Part shown: piece by piece, positions 1 through 8,472 of the stretch
How the letters are laid out: each line of letters starts with the position of its first letter
How positions within the stretch are numbered: position 1 is the first letter of the stretch
Position numbers and translations under genes: made by a program
The notes under the pieces: model-generated
Told to the model about the DNA's origin: nothing
What the model saw: the letters and a program-made list of their open reading frames with translations, nothing else
The model's database searches: none
DNA from: an uncultured Collinsella sp.
GTDB taxonomy: Bacteria; Actinomycetota; Coriobacteriia; Coriobacteriales; Coriobacteriaceae
Length of the DNA stretch: 64,000 nt
Reading direction: 5' to 3'
Assembly (NCBI GenBank): GCA_902475785.1
Contig: CABSAN010000006.1
Location: 3,605-67,604 of the forward strand

Positions 1-1
1 C

Positions 2-430
2 ACATATGCCGATCGCATTTGTTCTATCGAGTGGGTCGACCCGCGTCACGAGTCCATTGCGTGGGCCGTGCTGGCAACGCCGCCGGGCACCGATCCTGCT
101 GCCTGCATGGATGCGGCGCGCGCGGTGTGTCCTGAGGCGGCGTCGCTCGTCAGCGCCGGGCGCATCTCGGCAACGAGTAAGCACCCGACTGAGACGAACA
201 TCGTCTTTATGCTCGATACGCTCGAGCTTTACACCATCAAACGTCGCATGCGAGCCGCGCAGGCCAAGTTGCGTCAGGACCGTTCACTCGACGATGAGGC
301 CCGTCGCGTGCTGACGATGCAGGCGGTACAAGATTCGCAGCGCCAACGCGAGCTCCAAAAGTCGATCGGTGGCGTGGCCGACCCGTTCCGTTTGATCGGT
401 TTGGAGACCGCAGGTGCCGATCAGGCCTAG
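2..430 (+). CDS. dnaG: DNA primase, C-terminal part (partial at left edge)
   Basis: The reading frame is open from base 2 and gives the last 142 residues of a protein that begins outside the window. No primase catalytic motif is in view. The call rests on position (immediately upstream of rpoD, the common dnaG-rpoD order) and on the helical, charged C-terminal region, which would correspond to the DnaB-helicase-interacting end of DnaG. It reads into a 110-base gap before rpoD without a clear terminator, so co-transcription with rpoD is possible. The identity is inferred mainly from synteny. Confidence 0.65.
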   Translation, partial: TYADRICSIEWVDPRHESIAWAVLATPPGTDPAACMDAARAVCPEAASLVSAGRISATSKHPTETNIVFMLDTLELYTIKRRMRAAQAKLRQDRSLDDEARRVLTMQAVQDSQRQRELQKSIGGVADPFRLIGLETAGADQA

Positions 431-540
431 ATGTTGTGGTCAACCAGCGTATTCTCGCCTATATCCTGTCTTTATTTTGGGTATAGACGTCAATGTGTGT
501 GCTAAAGTATTGAGTCCTGTGGACTACGAAGGGAGAATCT

Positions 541-1881
541 GTGCCAAAAAAGACTGAGAGCACGGGTACTGGGCTGGAATCCTACGTTGCAAAGCTCATG
601 GGCAACGGCTCAAACAGGACTTCGGTAACCGAGGACGAGATTCAGGTCGCCCTGAAGGATATCGATGTTTCTGATGAGCAGCTCAACGCGGTGTATTCCG
701 CGCTGCGCAACAGAGGCATCCAGATTATCTCCGCGAGCGGAAACGACGACGCCCCGATGGGCGTCGACGATGACGATAACGATACCGACGATTTCGACGA
801 TGACGAGCACGATTCCGGCTCGCTTGACGATCACGAGCTTAAGATGGCCCGCCAGGCCGATGCCGAGATGGGCTCTTCCAAGAGCAAGAAGAAGCGCACC
901 GTGCGCACGTCTCGTTCGCGTTCGCGCGTGCGCGGCATCGATGCCTCCACGGTGATGCTGACCGGCGACCCGGTTCGTATGTACCTCAAGGAGATCGGTA
1001 AGGTCGACCTGCTGACCGCGTCTGAAGAGGTCGATCTGGCCATGAAGATCGAGGCCGGTCTCGAGGCTACCGAGAAGCTCGAGGCTGCCGATGCAGGCGA
1101 GATTGAACTCACGCGCGCCGAGATGCGTCGTCTTACGCGTATTGAGAACGTTGGTCTTGAGGCCAAGCAGGCGCTCATCAGCGCAAACCTGCGTCTGGTC
1201 GTCTCTATCGCCAAACGCTATGTCGGCCGTGGCATGCTGTTCCTGGATCTGATCCAGGAGGGCAACCTCGGTCTGATCCGCGCCGTCGAGAAGTTCGACT
1301 ACCAGAAGGGCTTCAAGTTCTCCACGTACGCCACGTGGTGGATCCGTCAGGCCATTACGCGCGCTATTGCCGACCAGGCCCGTACCATTCGTATTCCCGT
1401 GCACATGGTCGAGACCATCAACAAGCTCGTCCGCGTGCAGCGCCAGCTCCTCCAGGACCTGGGTCGCGACCCGACACCCGAGGAGATCGGTGCCGAGATG
1501 GACATGAGCGCCGACCGCGTCCGCGAGATCCAGAAGATTTCGCAGGAGCCCGTGTCGCTCGAGACCCCGATCGGCGAGGAAGAGGATTCCCAGCTAGGCG
1601 ACTTCATCGAGGACTCCCAGGCTATCGTTCCGCCCGATGCCGCCAGCTTCTCCATGCTGCAGGAGCAGCTCACCCAGGTGCTCGATTCGCTTGCCGATCG
1701 CGAGCGCAAGGTTATCGAGCTGCGCTTTGGCCTTGTCGACGGACATCCCCGCACGCTCGAGGAGGTCGGTCGCGAGTTTGGCGTCACGCGCGAGCGTATC
1801 CGCCAGATCGAGTCCAAGACCCTGGCCAAGCTCCGCCACCCGAGCCGTTCCAGCAAGCTCAAGGACTACATCGAGTCTTAG
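541..1881 (+). CDS. rpoD: Primary RNA polymerase sigma factor (RpoD/SigA)
   Basis: A 446-residue housekeeping sigma-70 factor that directs RNA polymerase to the main promoters. It starts at GTG, preceded by AAGGGAG. Order: a region 1.1-like N-terminus (about 10-60), a run of Asp/Glu (about 77-95), a Lys/Arg-rich linker (about 113-130), region 1.2 ([11 protein letters not shown]), region 2 ([14 protein letters not shown] through [12 protein letters not shown], about 216-275), region 3, and region 4 with the -35-binding helix-turn-helix ([17 protein letters not shown], about 407-425). The acidic and basic low-complexity spacer between regions 1.1 and 1.2 resembles that of other actinobacterial primary sigma factors. 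A palindromic terminator follows directly. Confidence 0.97.
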   Translation: MPKKTESTGTGLESYVAKLMGNGSNRTSVTEDEIQVALKDIDVSDEQLNAVYSALRNRGIQIISASGNDDAPMGVDDDDNDTDDFDDDEHDSGSLDDHELKMARQADAEMGSSKSKKKRTVRTSRSRSRVRGIDASTVMLTGDPVRMYLKEIGKVDLLTASEEVDLAMKIEAGLEATEKLEAADAGEIELTRAEMRRLTRIENVGLEAKQALISANLRLVVSIAKRYVGRGMLFLDLIQEGNLGLIRAVEKFDYQKGFKFSTYATWWIRQAITRAIADQARTIRIPVHMVETINKLVRVQRQLLQDLGRDPTPEEIGAEMDMSADRVREIQKISQEPVSLETPIGEEEDSQLGDFIEDSQAIVPPDAASFSMLQEQLTQVLDSLADRERKVIELRFGLVDGHPRTLEEVGREFGVTRERIRQIESKTLAKLRHPSRSSKLKDYIES

Positions 1882-1882
1882 T

Positions 1883-1912
1883 AGTTACGGCGTTTTTCCA
1901 AACGCCGTAACT
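1883..1912 (+). terminator. Perfect palindromic hairpin after rpoD
   Basis: A 13-bp perfect stem with a 4-base loop (arms AGTTACGGCGTTT and AAACGCCGTAACT) begins two bases after the rpoD stop. There is no long downstream T tract, but T runs lie inside the stem on both strands. A sister copy with the same core follows ileS at 30839-30869, so this is also a repeat-family member. Confidence 0.7.
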
Positions 1913-1916
1913 GGTT

Positions 1917-2020
1917 GACGCTGCGCGGACACCAGAGCGACAACTTGTCATTCAAAGAGGACGGCATGACCAGAAGGTCTATGCCGTCCTCTTTTCATGT
2001 CAATTTGTTCGCTCTGGTGC
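1917..2020. repeat. Composite intergenic inverted-repeat element, copy 1
   Basis: After the linker GACGCTGC (1917-1924) come two nested inverted repeats. The outer imperfect arms are about 1929-1947 (ACCAGAGCGACAACTTG) and 2001-2019. The inner near-perfect hairpin is 1954-1995 (AAAGAGGACGGCAT pairing ATGCCGTCCTCTTT), whose interior GACC-AGAA-GGTC also pairs. The same architecture with related sequence follows ileS at 30873-30980. The inner hairpin ends in CTCTTTT and could act as a terminator. No coding potential is apparent between 1882 and 2180. Confidence 0.6.
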
Positions 2021-2122
2021 CCGCTCGCTGGCATTGTCAAAACATCGGCGTTTCCGTTGCTGGTGCCGGCAGTTAGGCCGTCCCCAAGGGATCATGGCGA
2101 GAAAATTTCTTAAAAAAAGTTC

Positions 2123-2150
2123 TTGCCCTTCGTCCAATCGTCCGTATAAT
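2123..2150 (+). promoter_or_regulatory. Sigma-70 promoter for the tRNA-Asn pair
   Basis: A -35 box TTGCCC (2123-2128) and a perfect -10 box TATAAT (2145-2150) are separated by 16 bases. An A/T-rich stretch just upstream (about 2101-2120) resembles an UP element, as expected for stable RNA genes. Transcription would start about 2157, roughly 25 bases before the first tRNA. Confidence 0.75.
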
Positions 2151-2180
2151 AAACTTCGTTGCTTGAGAGCACGTACCTAT

Positions 2181-2255
2181 TCCTCGGTAGCTCAATGGTA
2201 GAGCACGCGGCTGTTAACCGCGCTGTTGTAGGTTCGAGTCCTACCCGGGGAGCCA
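2181..2255 (+). tRNA. tRNA-Asn (anticodon GTT), copy 1
   Basis: A complete 75-nt cloverleaf. The acceptor arm TCCTCGG pairs with CCGGGGA, the anticodon loop CTGTTAACC carries GTT, and the T arm contains GGTTCGAGTCC. The discriminator base is G and CCA is encoded at 2253-2255. It is identical in sequence to the second copy 33 bases downstream. Confidence 0.96.
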
Positions 2256-2288
2256 GAATTTCTCAGCCCTTTCCGTTGGGCTTTAAAT

Positions 2289-2363
2289 TCCTCGGTAGCT
2301 CAATGGTAGAGCACGCGGCTGTTAACCGCGCTGTTGTAGGTTCGAGTCCTACCCGGGGAGCCA
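2289..2363 (+). tRNA. tRNA-Asn (anticodon GTT), copy 2
   Basis: An identical 75-nt duplicate of the tRNA-Asn at 2181-2255, with the same acceptor stem, GTT anticodon and encoded CCA. It shares the upstream promoter and is followed at once by a strong terminator. Confidence 0.96.
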
Positions 2364-2370
2364 GGTTGTA

Positions 2371-2399
2371 AAACCCGTCGCTTATGCGGCGGGTTTTTT
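2371..2399 (+). terminator. Rho-independent terminator of the tRNA-Asn operon
   Basis: A GC-rich hairpin (AACCCGTCGC, loop TTAT, GCGGCGGGTT) is followed by six T residues. It begins eight bases after the CCA end of the second tRNA. Confidence 0.9.
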
Positions 2400-2557
2400 C
2401 ATGCCGCGATCGCCTGGCGCGAACGTTGTCATATCAACATTTCGTGTCGAGGATGTAATCCCGTGACCCACCACCTCAACATGGCGCGGTCGTTGTAGAA
2501 TAATGCAATGATTGCTCCCACGAGATGGTGCCGCGAGCACCAGATAAGGAGATTCTT

Positions 2558-2914
2558 GTGTCTGAGACCATTAACGGCAGCCTGAGCGTCTCGAACGACG
2601 TTATTGCCGATATTGCCGGTTATGCCGCGATGACGTGCTATGGCGTCGTTGGTATGGCCGAACAGCTCCAGGGCGCCGAGAGCGTGCGCCTGCTTGCCGG
2701 CCAGCGCCTCCGCAAGGGCGTGCTTGTTTCCGCCGACGAGAACGGCCTCACGGTCGACCTTCACGTCGTGCTCGAGAACGGCGTCAACATGAAGTCCGTC
2801 TGCCACAATCTTTCGAGCTCCGTCGCCTTCACCCTGCAGGAGATCGCCCAGATCGATCCCGCCAGCCTTAAGATCGGCATTCACATCGACGCGCTCAAGA
2901 GCCGTCTGAACTAG
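2558..2914 (+). CDS. Asp23/Gls24 family envelope stress protein (YloU-like)
   Basis: A 118-residue Asp23/Gls24-family protein. It starts at GTG 2558, chosen because AAGGAG lies seven bases upstream; an in-frame ATG at 2525 has no such site. The fold is visible as an N-terminal helix (DVIADIAGYAAMTCYGVVGM), a glycine-bearing strand region, and a C-terminal strand-helix-strand (LKIGIHIDAL). The family is linked to cell-envelope homeostasis. It sits just upstream of a DAK2/FakA-like gene, the conserved yloU-yloV order of Gram-positive bacteria. A second paralogue lies at 49732-50094. Confidence 0.88.
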   Translation: MSETINGSLSVSNDVIADIAGYAAMTCYGVVGMAEQLQGAESVRLLAGQRLRKGVLVSADENGLTVDLHVVLENGVNMKSVCHNLSSSVAFTLQEIAQIDPASLKIGIHIDALKSRLN

Positions 2915-2941
2915 CATCCGAATACGGAGATTTCATCACTT

Positions 2942-4603
2942 ATGATTGCAAAGACCATTCGCACCTGTTTTCCGATTGCTGCGGCTGCCGTTTCCGAAAA
3001 GGCCGAGGAGATCAACAAGCTCAACGTCTTCCCCGTACCCGACGGTGACACCGGCACCAACATGTCGCTCACGCTCGCCTCGGTGACCAAGGAGCTTTCC
3101 GCCCTTCCCGCCGATGCCGACATGGAGGCCATTGCCGGCGCTATCACCCACGGCTCCCTGATGGGCGCCCGTGGCAACTCCGGTGTCATCACCTCGCAGA
3201 TCCTACGCGGCGTGGCCGAGGGCCTTGTCTCTGCCGATGAGCCCATTACATCCGCCAATATCGCCTTCGCCTTCCGTCGTGCCGTCAAGGTTGCCTTCCA
3301 GGCTGTTCGTAAGCCCATCGAGGGCACGATCCTCACGGTCCTGCGTGATGTTTCGACCAAGGCAGACGAGTGCGAGAAGAAGAAGTTCTCTGCCGAGGAT
3401 GCGCTCGACGCCATCGTCGTCGAGGCCTACCAGTCCGTCGCCCGCACGCCCGACCTGCTGCCCGTCCTCAAGGAGAACGGCGTGGTCGACTCCGGCGCCT
3501 TTGGCTTTGCCATCTTCTTGGAGAACTTTGTTGCCGCTGCCCTTGGCCGCAGCACCGTGGTCGAGGATTTCTCCGCTACGTTCGATTCCGCCGGCTCTGC
3601 TCGCGATGCCGCTCTTGGCCGTGTTGAGATCGAGGCCAACGACGACTGGGAGGGCTCGGAGTTCCGCTACTGCAACGAGTTCCTCTTTAAGGCCGACGCT
3701 CCCTTTGACGAGGACGAGTGCCTTAAGTTCCTGGGTTCCATGGGCGACTGCGAGCTGCTCGTGGGTGCCTACCCCGATTACAAGATCCACGTGCACTCCA
3801 ACACCCCGAACCTGGTGCTCGAGCACATGCTGCAGCTTGGTCAGATCTACGAGGTCTTTATCCACAACATGGAGATGGAGGCCCACGACCGTACCGCTAA
3901 GATCCATGAGGACCAGGAGAAGGCTGCCGAGCCCGCGAAGGCCCTTGGCTTTGTCGCCGTTGCGGCTGGTTCCGGCGAGGCCGACATCCTTAAGTCCCTC
4001 GGCGTCGACGTGATCGTGTCGGGTGGCCAAACCATGAACCCCTCGACCGCCGACCTGCTTGGCGCCGTCGACCAGGTCAACGCGACCTCGGTCATCATCC
4101 TTCCCAATAACGGCAACATCCGCATGGCTGCCGAGGCTGCCGCTTCTGCCTGCACCGACAAGAAGGTCGCCGTCGTTCCCACCAAGACTGTCCCGCAGGC
4201 GTTCTCCGCGCTGTTCGCGGTCCTGCCCGATTCCGAACTCGAGGATGCTGTTGCCGCCATGGTCGACGCCATCAGCGAGGTCCGCGATGGCGAGGTCACC
4301 CGTGCCGTGCGCGACTCCAGCGCCTCTGACGGCTCGCCGATTCACTCCGGTGACGTCATGGGCATCATCGCCGGCTCCATCGATGTGGTCGGTTCTGACG
4401 TGAAGCAGGTCACGCTCGACTGCATCAACCGCATGCAGGAGGAAGAGGAGGGCGACGCGCTGACGATTCTGGCCGGCGAGGAGCTGTCCGATGAGGCTTT
4501 CCAGGAGATCGTCGATGCCATCGAGGAGGCTCAGCCCGATCTGGAGATCGACGCCCATCGTGGCGAGCAGCCGCTCTATCCCGTGATCTTCTCGATCGAG
4601 TAG
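2942..4603 (+). CDS. DAK2-domain kinase, FakA/YloV-like (fatty acid kinase catalytic subunit)
   Basis: A 553-residue protein with an N-terminal DAK2 nucleotide-binding domain showing the metal/ATP motif NVFPVPDGDTGTNM (about residues 29-42) and the GARGNSGVITSQI loop. A middle domain and a C-terminal DegV-like region follow (SGGQTMNPST, LPNNGNI). This matches FakA/YloV, which phosphorylates fatty acids bound to a FakB (DegV) partner and feeds phospholipid synthesis. plsX and acpP, which act in the same pathway, lie in the same cluster. No FakB gene is visible nearby. Kinase activity on fatty acids is inferred from the family. Confidence 0.87.
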   Translation: MIAKTIRTCFPIAAAAVSEKAEEINKLNVFPVPDGDTGTNMSLTLASVTKELSALPADADMEAIAGAITHGSLMGARGNSGVITSQILRGVAEGLVSADEPITSANIAFAFRRAVKVAFQAVRKPIEGTILTVLRDVSTKADECEKKKFSAEDALDAIVVEAYQSVARTPDLLPVLKENGVVDSGAFGFAIFLENFVAAALGRSTVVEDFSATFDSAGSARDAALGRVEIEANDDWEGSEFRYCNEFLFKADAPFDEDECLKFLGSMGDCELLVGAYPDYKIHVHSNTPNLVLEHMLQLGQIYEVFIHNMEMEAHDRTAKIHEDQEKAAEPAKALGFVAVAAGSGEADILKSLGVDVIVSGGQTMNPSTADLLGAVDQVNATSVIILPNNGNIRMAAEAAASACTDKKVAVVPTKTVPQAFSALFAVLPDSELEDAVAAMVDAISEVRDGEVTRAVRDSSASDGSPIHSGDVMGIIAGSIDVVGSDVKQVTLDCINRMQEEEEGDALTILAGEELSDEAFQEIVDAIEEAQPDLEIDAHRGEQPLYPVIFSIE

Positions 4604-4612
4604 GCTCTGCCC

Positions 4613-6790
4613 ATGTCCGAGCTGTGCTCCGTGCCGCGCGTCTCGGAGCGCTTTGCCCAGAGCAATGCGCTCGACGAGGATATCGCGCGACTCAAATATG
4701 TTTCGGGTAAACGTGAGGAGGCCCTTCGCCGTTTGGGAATTCGGACGGTGGGGGACCTCCTTCTCCATATTCCTCATCGCTACCTGGACTTCACTCGCTC
4801 GTGGTCCATCGAGATGGCGCCCATCGGTACCGTGTGCACCATCATCGCCACGGTCGATCGTATTGTCCAAAAGCAGCCCCGTCCGCGTATGCAGGTGACC
4901 GAGGTCTCGCTCGTGGACGAGACGGGCGTGCTGCAGGTTGCCTTTTTCCGTCAGCCCTGGATTGCCCAACAGCTTAAGCAGGGCGACCGCCTGGCCGTGA
5001 TGGGCAAGGTCGAGTTTGCCTACGGTTTTAAGCAGATGGCCTCGCCTCACTTTGAAAAGCTCGAGGACGGGCGCGCCGCGGGTACCATTTTGCCGGTCCA
5101 CTACGTAAGTGACGGCGTGAGTCAGGCATGGATGCGCCGTATCGTGAGCGGTGCGCTCGAAGTGGTCGCCAATCCGTTCGACCCCATTCCCGCGCCGCTG
5201 CGCGCAATGCGGAAGCTCATGAGCAATGCCCGCGCGCTGCGCTCGATCCACTTTCCCTCGAGCATGGCCGAGCGCGACATCGCGCGCCGGCGTCTTGCCT
5301 ATGAGGAGTGTCTCTGCTTGCAGCTCGCGCTGCGCCTGCGCAACGATGGCGGTATGGTCGACGTAGTGCCTTATGCGCATGACGCGGGTGAGCATTTTGC
5401 TGCGCTTAAACAGGCCCTGCCGTTTTCGCTGAGCGATGAGCAGGAGGCTGCATTTCAAGACATCCTGCATGATATGTGCGATGGCGGTCGCGTGATGAAC
5501 CGTCTGCTGCTGGGCGACGTCGGTACCGGTAAGACCGCCGTTGCCGCCTGCGCGTTGGCGGTTGCGGCCGATAGCGGCACCCAAGCCTGCGTTATGGCGC
5601 CCACGGGCGTGCTGGCGCGTCAATATGCCGATAAGACCGGCCCCTTGCTTTCGCAAGCTGGCATGACCTGGGCGCTCCTGACGGGCGCCACGCCGGCGGC
5701 CGAGCGTGAACAGATTCATGCACGGCTCCAGTCTGGCGAGCTCGACGTGCTCTTTGGTACCCATGCGGTGCTTTCGGAGAACGTCACGTTCAAGCATCTG
5801 TCGCTTGTGGTGATCGACGAGCAGCACCGCTTTGGCGTGGGCCAGCGTAACGCTCTACGCGCAAAAGGCCCGGGTGCCGACTTGCTGGTCATGACTGCCA
5901 CGCCGATCCCGCGCACGCTGGCGCTTTCGGTGTACGGCGATCTGGACACGAGCATCATCCGCCATCGTCCCATTCCGGGTGCCGGCGTGACGACGCGCGT
6001 TCTCACCGAGTCGAGTCGCGACCTGGCCTATGGCGCCATTCGCGAGGCGCACGAAAAGGGGCAGCAAGCCTACGTGATCTGTCCGCTCGTGGAGCCGAGC
6101 GATTCGGCCGATGAGCTCGAAGACGTCCCCGGCATCGCTCGCGACGACGAAGGCCGCGTGACCGTGCCCGTGCCGTTGCATGACACGGCGACCGAGCTCG
6201 ATCGCCTTCGTCTGGCGCTACCGGGGCTTACCATCGAGCGTCTCCATGGCCGCATGCCGGCGGGGGAGAAGGACCGGGTCATCGATGCCTTTAAGCGTGG
6301 CGAGATCGACGTGCTCGTCTCGACCACGGTGGTCGAGGTGGGCGTTGACGTGCCCAACGCCACCGTCATGGTCATCGAGAACGGTGAGCGCTTTGGCTTG
6401 GCGGCCCTGCACCAGCTGCGCGGCCGCGTGGGCCGCGGCAGCGTGTCGGGTACGTGCCTGGTCATGACGCATTCCAAGGGCAACGGCGGCGCGTCGGCGG
6501 CACAAGACCGGCTCCAGTCGCTCGAGAGGACCTCGGACGGCTTTACGCTCGCCCAGATGGACCTGCGTCTGCGCCACGAGGGCGAAATCCTGGGTTACCG
6601 CCAGCATGGCGGCGTGACCTTGCGCTTTGTTGACCTCGATGCCGACGAGGAATTGATCGAGTGGGCCCATTTGGACGCGGTCGACCTCTTGCGGTATGCT
6701 TGCAACCTTGACTCTGTGGCGACGCGCCCCTTGCGCGATGCAGTCGCCACGCGGTATCGACATATCTTTAAGGAGGTCAGCGGAGGATGA
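4613..6790 (+). CDS. recG: ATP-dependent DNA helicase RecG
   Basis: A 725-residue monomeric superfamily 2 helicase that remodels stalled forks and Holliday junctions. An N-terminal OB-fold wedge domain (about 1-200) precedes the helicase core. Walker A is LLLGDVGTGKT (about 299-309), the Walker B box is VVIDEQHRFGVGQR, motif III is TATPIPRTLA, and motif VI lies in QLRGRVGRG. It begins nine bases after the DAK2 gene, and its stop overlaps the rsmD start (ATGA). Length is typical for the family. Confidence 0.96.
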   Translation: MSELCSVPRVSERFAQSNALDEDIARLKYVSGKREEALRRLGIRTVGDLLLHIPHRYLDFTRSWSIEMAPIGTVCTIIATVDRIVQKQPRPRMQVTEVSLVDETGVLQVAFFRQPWIAQQLKQGDRLAVMGKVEFAYGFKQMASPHFEKLEDGRAAGTILPVHYVSDGVSQAWMRRIVSGALEVVANPFDPIPAPLRAMRKLMSNARALRSIHFPSSMAERDIARRRLAYEECLCLQLALRLRNDGGMVDVVPYAHDAGEHFAALKQALPFSLSDEQEAAFQDILHDMCDGGRVMNRLLLGDVGTGKTAVAACALAVAADSGTQACVMAPTGVLARQYADKTGPLLSQAGMTWALLTGATPAAEREQIHARLQSGELDVLFGTHAVLSENVTFKHLSLVVIDEQHRFGVGQRNALRAKGPGADLLVMTATPIPRTLALSVYGDLDTSIIRHRPIPGAGVTTRVLTESSRDLAYGAIREAHEKGQQAYVICPLVEPSDSADELEDVPGIARDDEGRVTVPVPLHDTATELDRLRLALPGLTIERLHGRMPAGEKDRVIDAFKRGEIDVLVSTTVVEVGVDVPNATVMVIENGERFGLAALHQLRGRVGRGSVSGTCLVMTHSKGNGGASAAQDRLQSLERTSDGFTLAQMDLRLRHEGEILGYRQHGGVTLRFVDLDADEELIEWAHLDAVDLLRYACNLDSVATRPLRDAVATRYRHIFKEVSGG

Positions 6791-7416
6791 GAATCATCGG
6801 CGGCGAATGGCGCGGTCGTAAGATCGAGGAGCCCCGTGGTCGCGATGTCACCCGCCCCACGACCGATCGCGTGCGCGAGGCGTGCGCATCTATGGTCATG
6901 TCGGCATTCGACTTCGATCTGGACGAGGTCCGCGTGCTGGATGCCTTTGGCGGCTCCGGAGCCTTGGGCATCGAGATGCTCTCGCGTGGTGCCCGCTCGC
7001 TCACCACGTTCGAGATCGATCGCAACGCTGCTCGTCTGATTACCAAGAATATCGAGTCGCTCTGCCGTGACCGTGCGCGTTGGCGCGTGGTGACGGGTGA
7101 CGTGCTGGCAAGCGCTTCGCGCGGCCGCGTGCCGGGCGGTCCCTTTGACCTGGTCCTGCTCGACCCACCCTATGCTTTTGGTGCTGAGCCGGTCGAGGAG
7201 CTGCTGCAGAACCTAGCTCAGCAAGGCTTGCTGGTGCAGGGTGCCTACGCGCTCTTTGAGCACGCCGCGGCCGATACGGGCGCTCGTCCAGCTGGTTTTG
7301 AGACCATGCGGGAGAAGCGCTATGGCATAACCTCGGTCGACCTGCTTCGTTGGGTTGGCAACGGCGAGGATGATGGCAACGATAGCGACGCACCCACGGA
7401 GGATGCCCATGAGTGA
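6787..7416 (+). CDS. rsmD: 16S rRNA (guanine966-N2)-methyltransferase RsmD
   Basis: A 209-residue Rossmann-fold methyltransferase. The N-terminal IIGGEWRGRKI and the TDRVREA segment are typical of RsmD. The SAM-binding motif is VLDAFGGSGALGIE (about 47-60) and the catalytic motif is LLDPPY. The start overlaps the recG stop by four bases, and the last eight bases overlap coaD, so translation is coupled. The C-terminus carries an acidic tail (DDGNDSDAPTED) beyond the fold. Confidence 0.94.
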   Translation: MRIIGGEWRGRKIEEPRGRDVTRPTTDRVREACASMVMSAFDFDLDEVRVLDAFGGSGALGIEMLSRGARSLTTFEIDRNAARLITKNIESLCRDRARWRVVTGDVLASASRGRVPGGPFDLVLLDPPYAFGAEPVEELLQNLAQQGLLVQGAYALFEHAAADTGARPAGFETMREKRYGITSVDLLRWVGNGEDDGNDSDAPTEDAHE

Positions 7417-7906
7417 CACCATTAACCGCGTAATCGTCCCGGGTACCTTCGACCCCATCACGTTTGGTCATATCGACGTCATCCGCCGCGCCCGCCGCAT
7501 CTTTCCCAGCGTGATCGTGGCCGTTGCCGAGTCGCAGGGCAAAAACGGCGTCGGCACCACGTTTATGCTCGACGAGCGCGTGGCTCTGGCCCGTGAAGCG
7601 CTCGGAGATATTGACGGCGTCGAGGTACTGCCCTTCACCGGTCTCTTGGTCGATTTTGCCCGCGAACAGGGAGCAGGAGCCGTGGTCAAGGGCCTGCGTG
7701 CCATGACCGACTTTGAGTACGAGCTGCAGCAGGCCGACCTCAACTACCGCCTGGATAGCGAGCTGGAGTCCATCTTTGTCATGAGTGCGCCGCAGTACGG
7801 CTATATCTCGAGCTCGGTGGTTCGCCAGATTGCCTCGCTCGGTAGCGACGTCTCTAATTTTGTTCCGTCCAATGTGGTCAAGGCGCTCAAACATCGCTTT
7901 TCGTGA
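7409..7906 (+). CDS. coaD: Phosphopantetheine adenylyltransferase
   Basis: A 165-residue nucleotidyltransferase that makes dephospho-CoA from ATP and 4'-phosphopantetheine. It has the PGTFDPITFGH motif (TxGH type) at the N-terminus, the KGLRAMTDFEYELQ segment, and the YISSSVVR motif near the C-terminus. The start at ATG 7409 (preceded by GGAGG) is preferred over an in-frame ATG at 7355, which would add 18 unrelated residues. It overlaps the end of rsmD, the usual rsmD-coaD pairing. Confidence 0.96.
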   Translation: MSDTINRVIVPGTFDPITFGHIDVIRRARRIFPSVIVAVAESQGKNGVGTTFMLDERVALAREALGDIDGVEVLPFTGLLVDFAREQGAGAVVKGLRAMTDFEYELQQADLNYRLDSELESIFVMSAPQYGYISSSVVRQIASLGSDVSNFVPSNVVKALKHRFS

Positions 7907-7974
7907 CGTTTTTTAATGCCTGGTGGCATGTGGTAAACTTACACGATGATATGTTACCTATGAAAGGAGACCGG

Positions 7975-8472
7975 ATGCCGGGCGAGAATTTTCCTGGCGA
8001 CAGGATCGTGAGTCTTGTCGACGAGCTCGAGGGGCTCATCGAAGAGGCTAAGACGCCGTTCGGCAAGAACGCCCAGATGAAGGTTATCGACGCCGACGTC
8101 TTCTTTAACATCCTCGACGAGATCCGCATGAGCTATCCCGAGGAATGGCAGAAGTCCCGCCGTATCCTCAAGGAGCGCGAGGAGCTTATGGCTTCCGCCG
8201 CCGCTCAGGCCGATTCCATCATCGCCGATGCTCAGCAGCAGGCCCTCACCATTGCCGGTGAGCAGGAGATTGTCCGCTTAGCGCAGCAGCAGGCCGATGA
8301 TATCCGCGACCGTGCCCAGCAGTATGAGCGCGAGACGCGCTATGCCGCCGAGGATTACGCCGAGCAGGTCTTTACGCACCTCGAGGAGAACCTCAAGAGC
8401 CTGACCGGCACCGTCACCCGTTGCCGTCAGCAACTCAACGAGGGTGCCGCCCAGCAGAATGGTCAGTGGTAA
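7975..8472 (+). CDS. Coiled-coil SepIVA/DivIVA-like cell-division-associated protein
   Basis: A 165-residue protein from ATG 7975, which has AAAGGAG five bases upstream; earlier in-frame starts lack one. An N-terminal segment (LVDELEGLIEEAKTP, then DADVFFNILDEI) is followed by a long Ala/Gln/Glu-rich coiled coil (about 70-150). The layout and several positions resemble mycobacterial SepIVA (Rv2927c), which also sits directly upstream of the DUF177 gene. SepIVA is a septal DivIVA-domain protein; the same role here is inference. In some genomes such proteins are labelled ATP synthase subunit b-like because of the coiled coil alone. Confidence 0.65.
   Translation: MPGENFPGDRIVSLVDELEGLIEEAKTPFGKNAQMKVIDADVFFNILDEIRMSYPEEWQKSRRILKEREELMASAAAQADSIIADAQQQALTIAGEQEIVRLAQQQADDIRDRAQQYERETRYAAEDYAEQVFTHLEENLKSLTGTVTRCRQQLNEGAAQQNGQW

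Noticed and set aside
431..540. Possible rpoD promoter (TTGGGT with TAAAGT)
   Set aside because: The spacer of about 20 bases and poor boxes make it too weak to report as a feature.
2159..2371. Short open frame covering the tRNA pair, giving a duplicated peptide
   Set aside because: The repeat in the peptide comes from two identical tRNA-Asn genes; it is not coding.
3203..5827. Very long open frame on the minus strand opposite the FakA-like and recG genes
   Set aside because: It is antisense to two clear genes, has a composition typical of high-GC antisense frames, and no recognisable domain or ribosome site.
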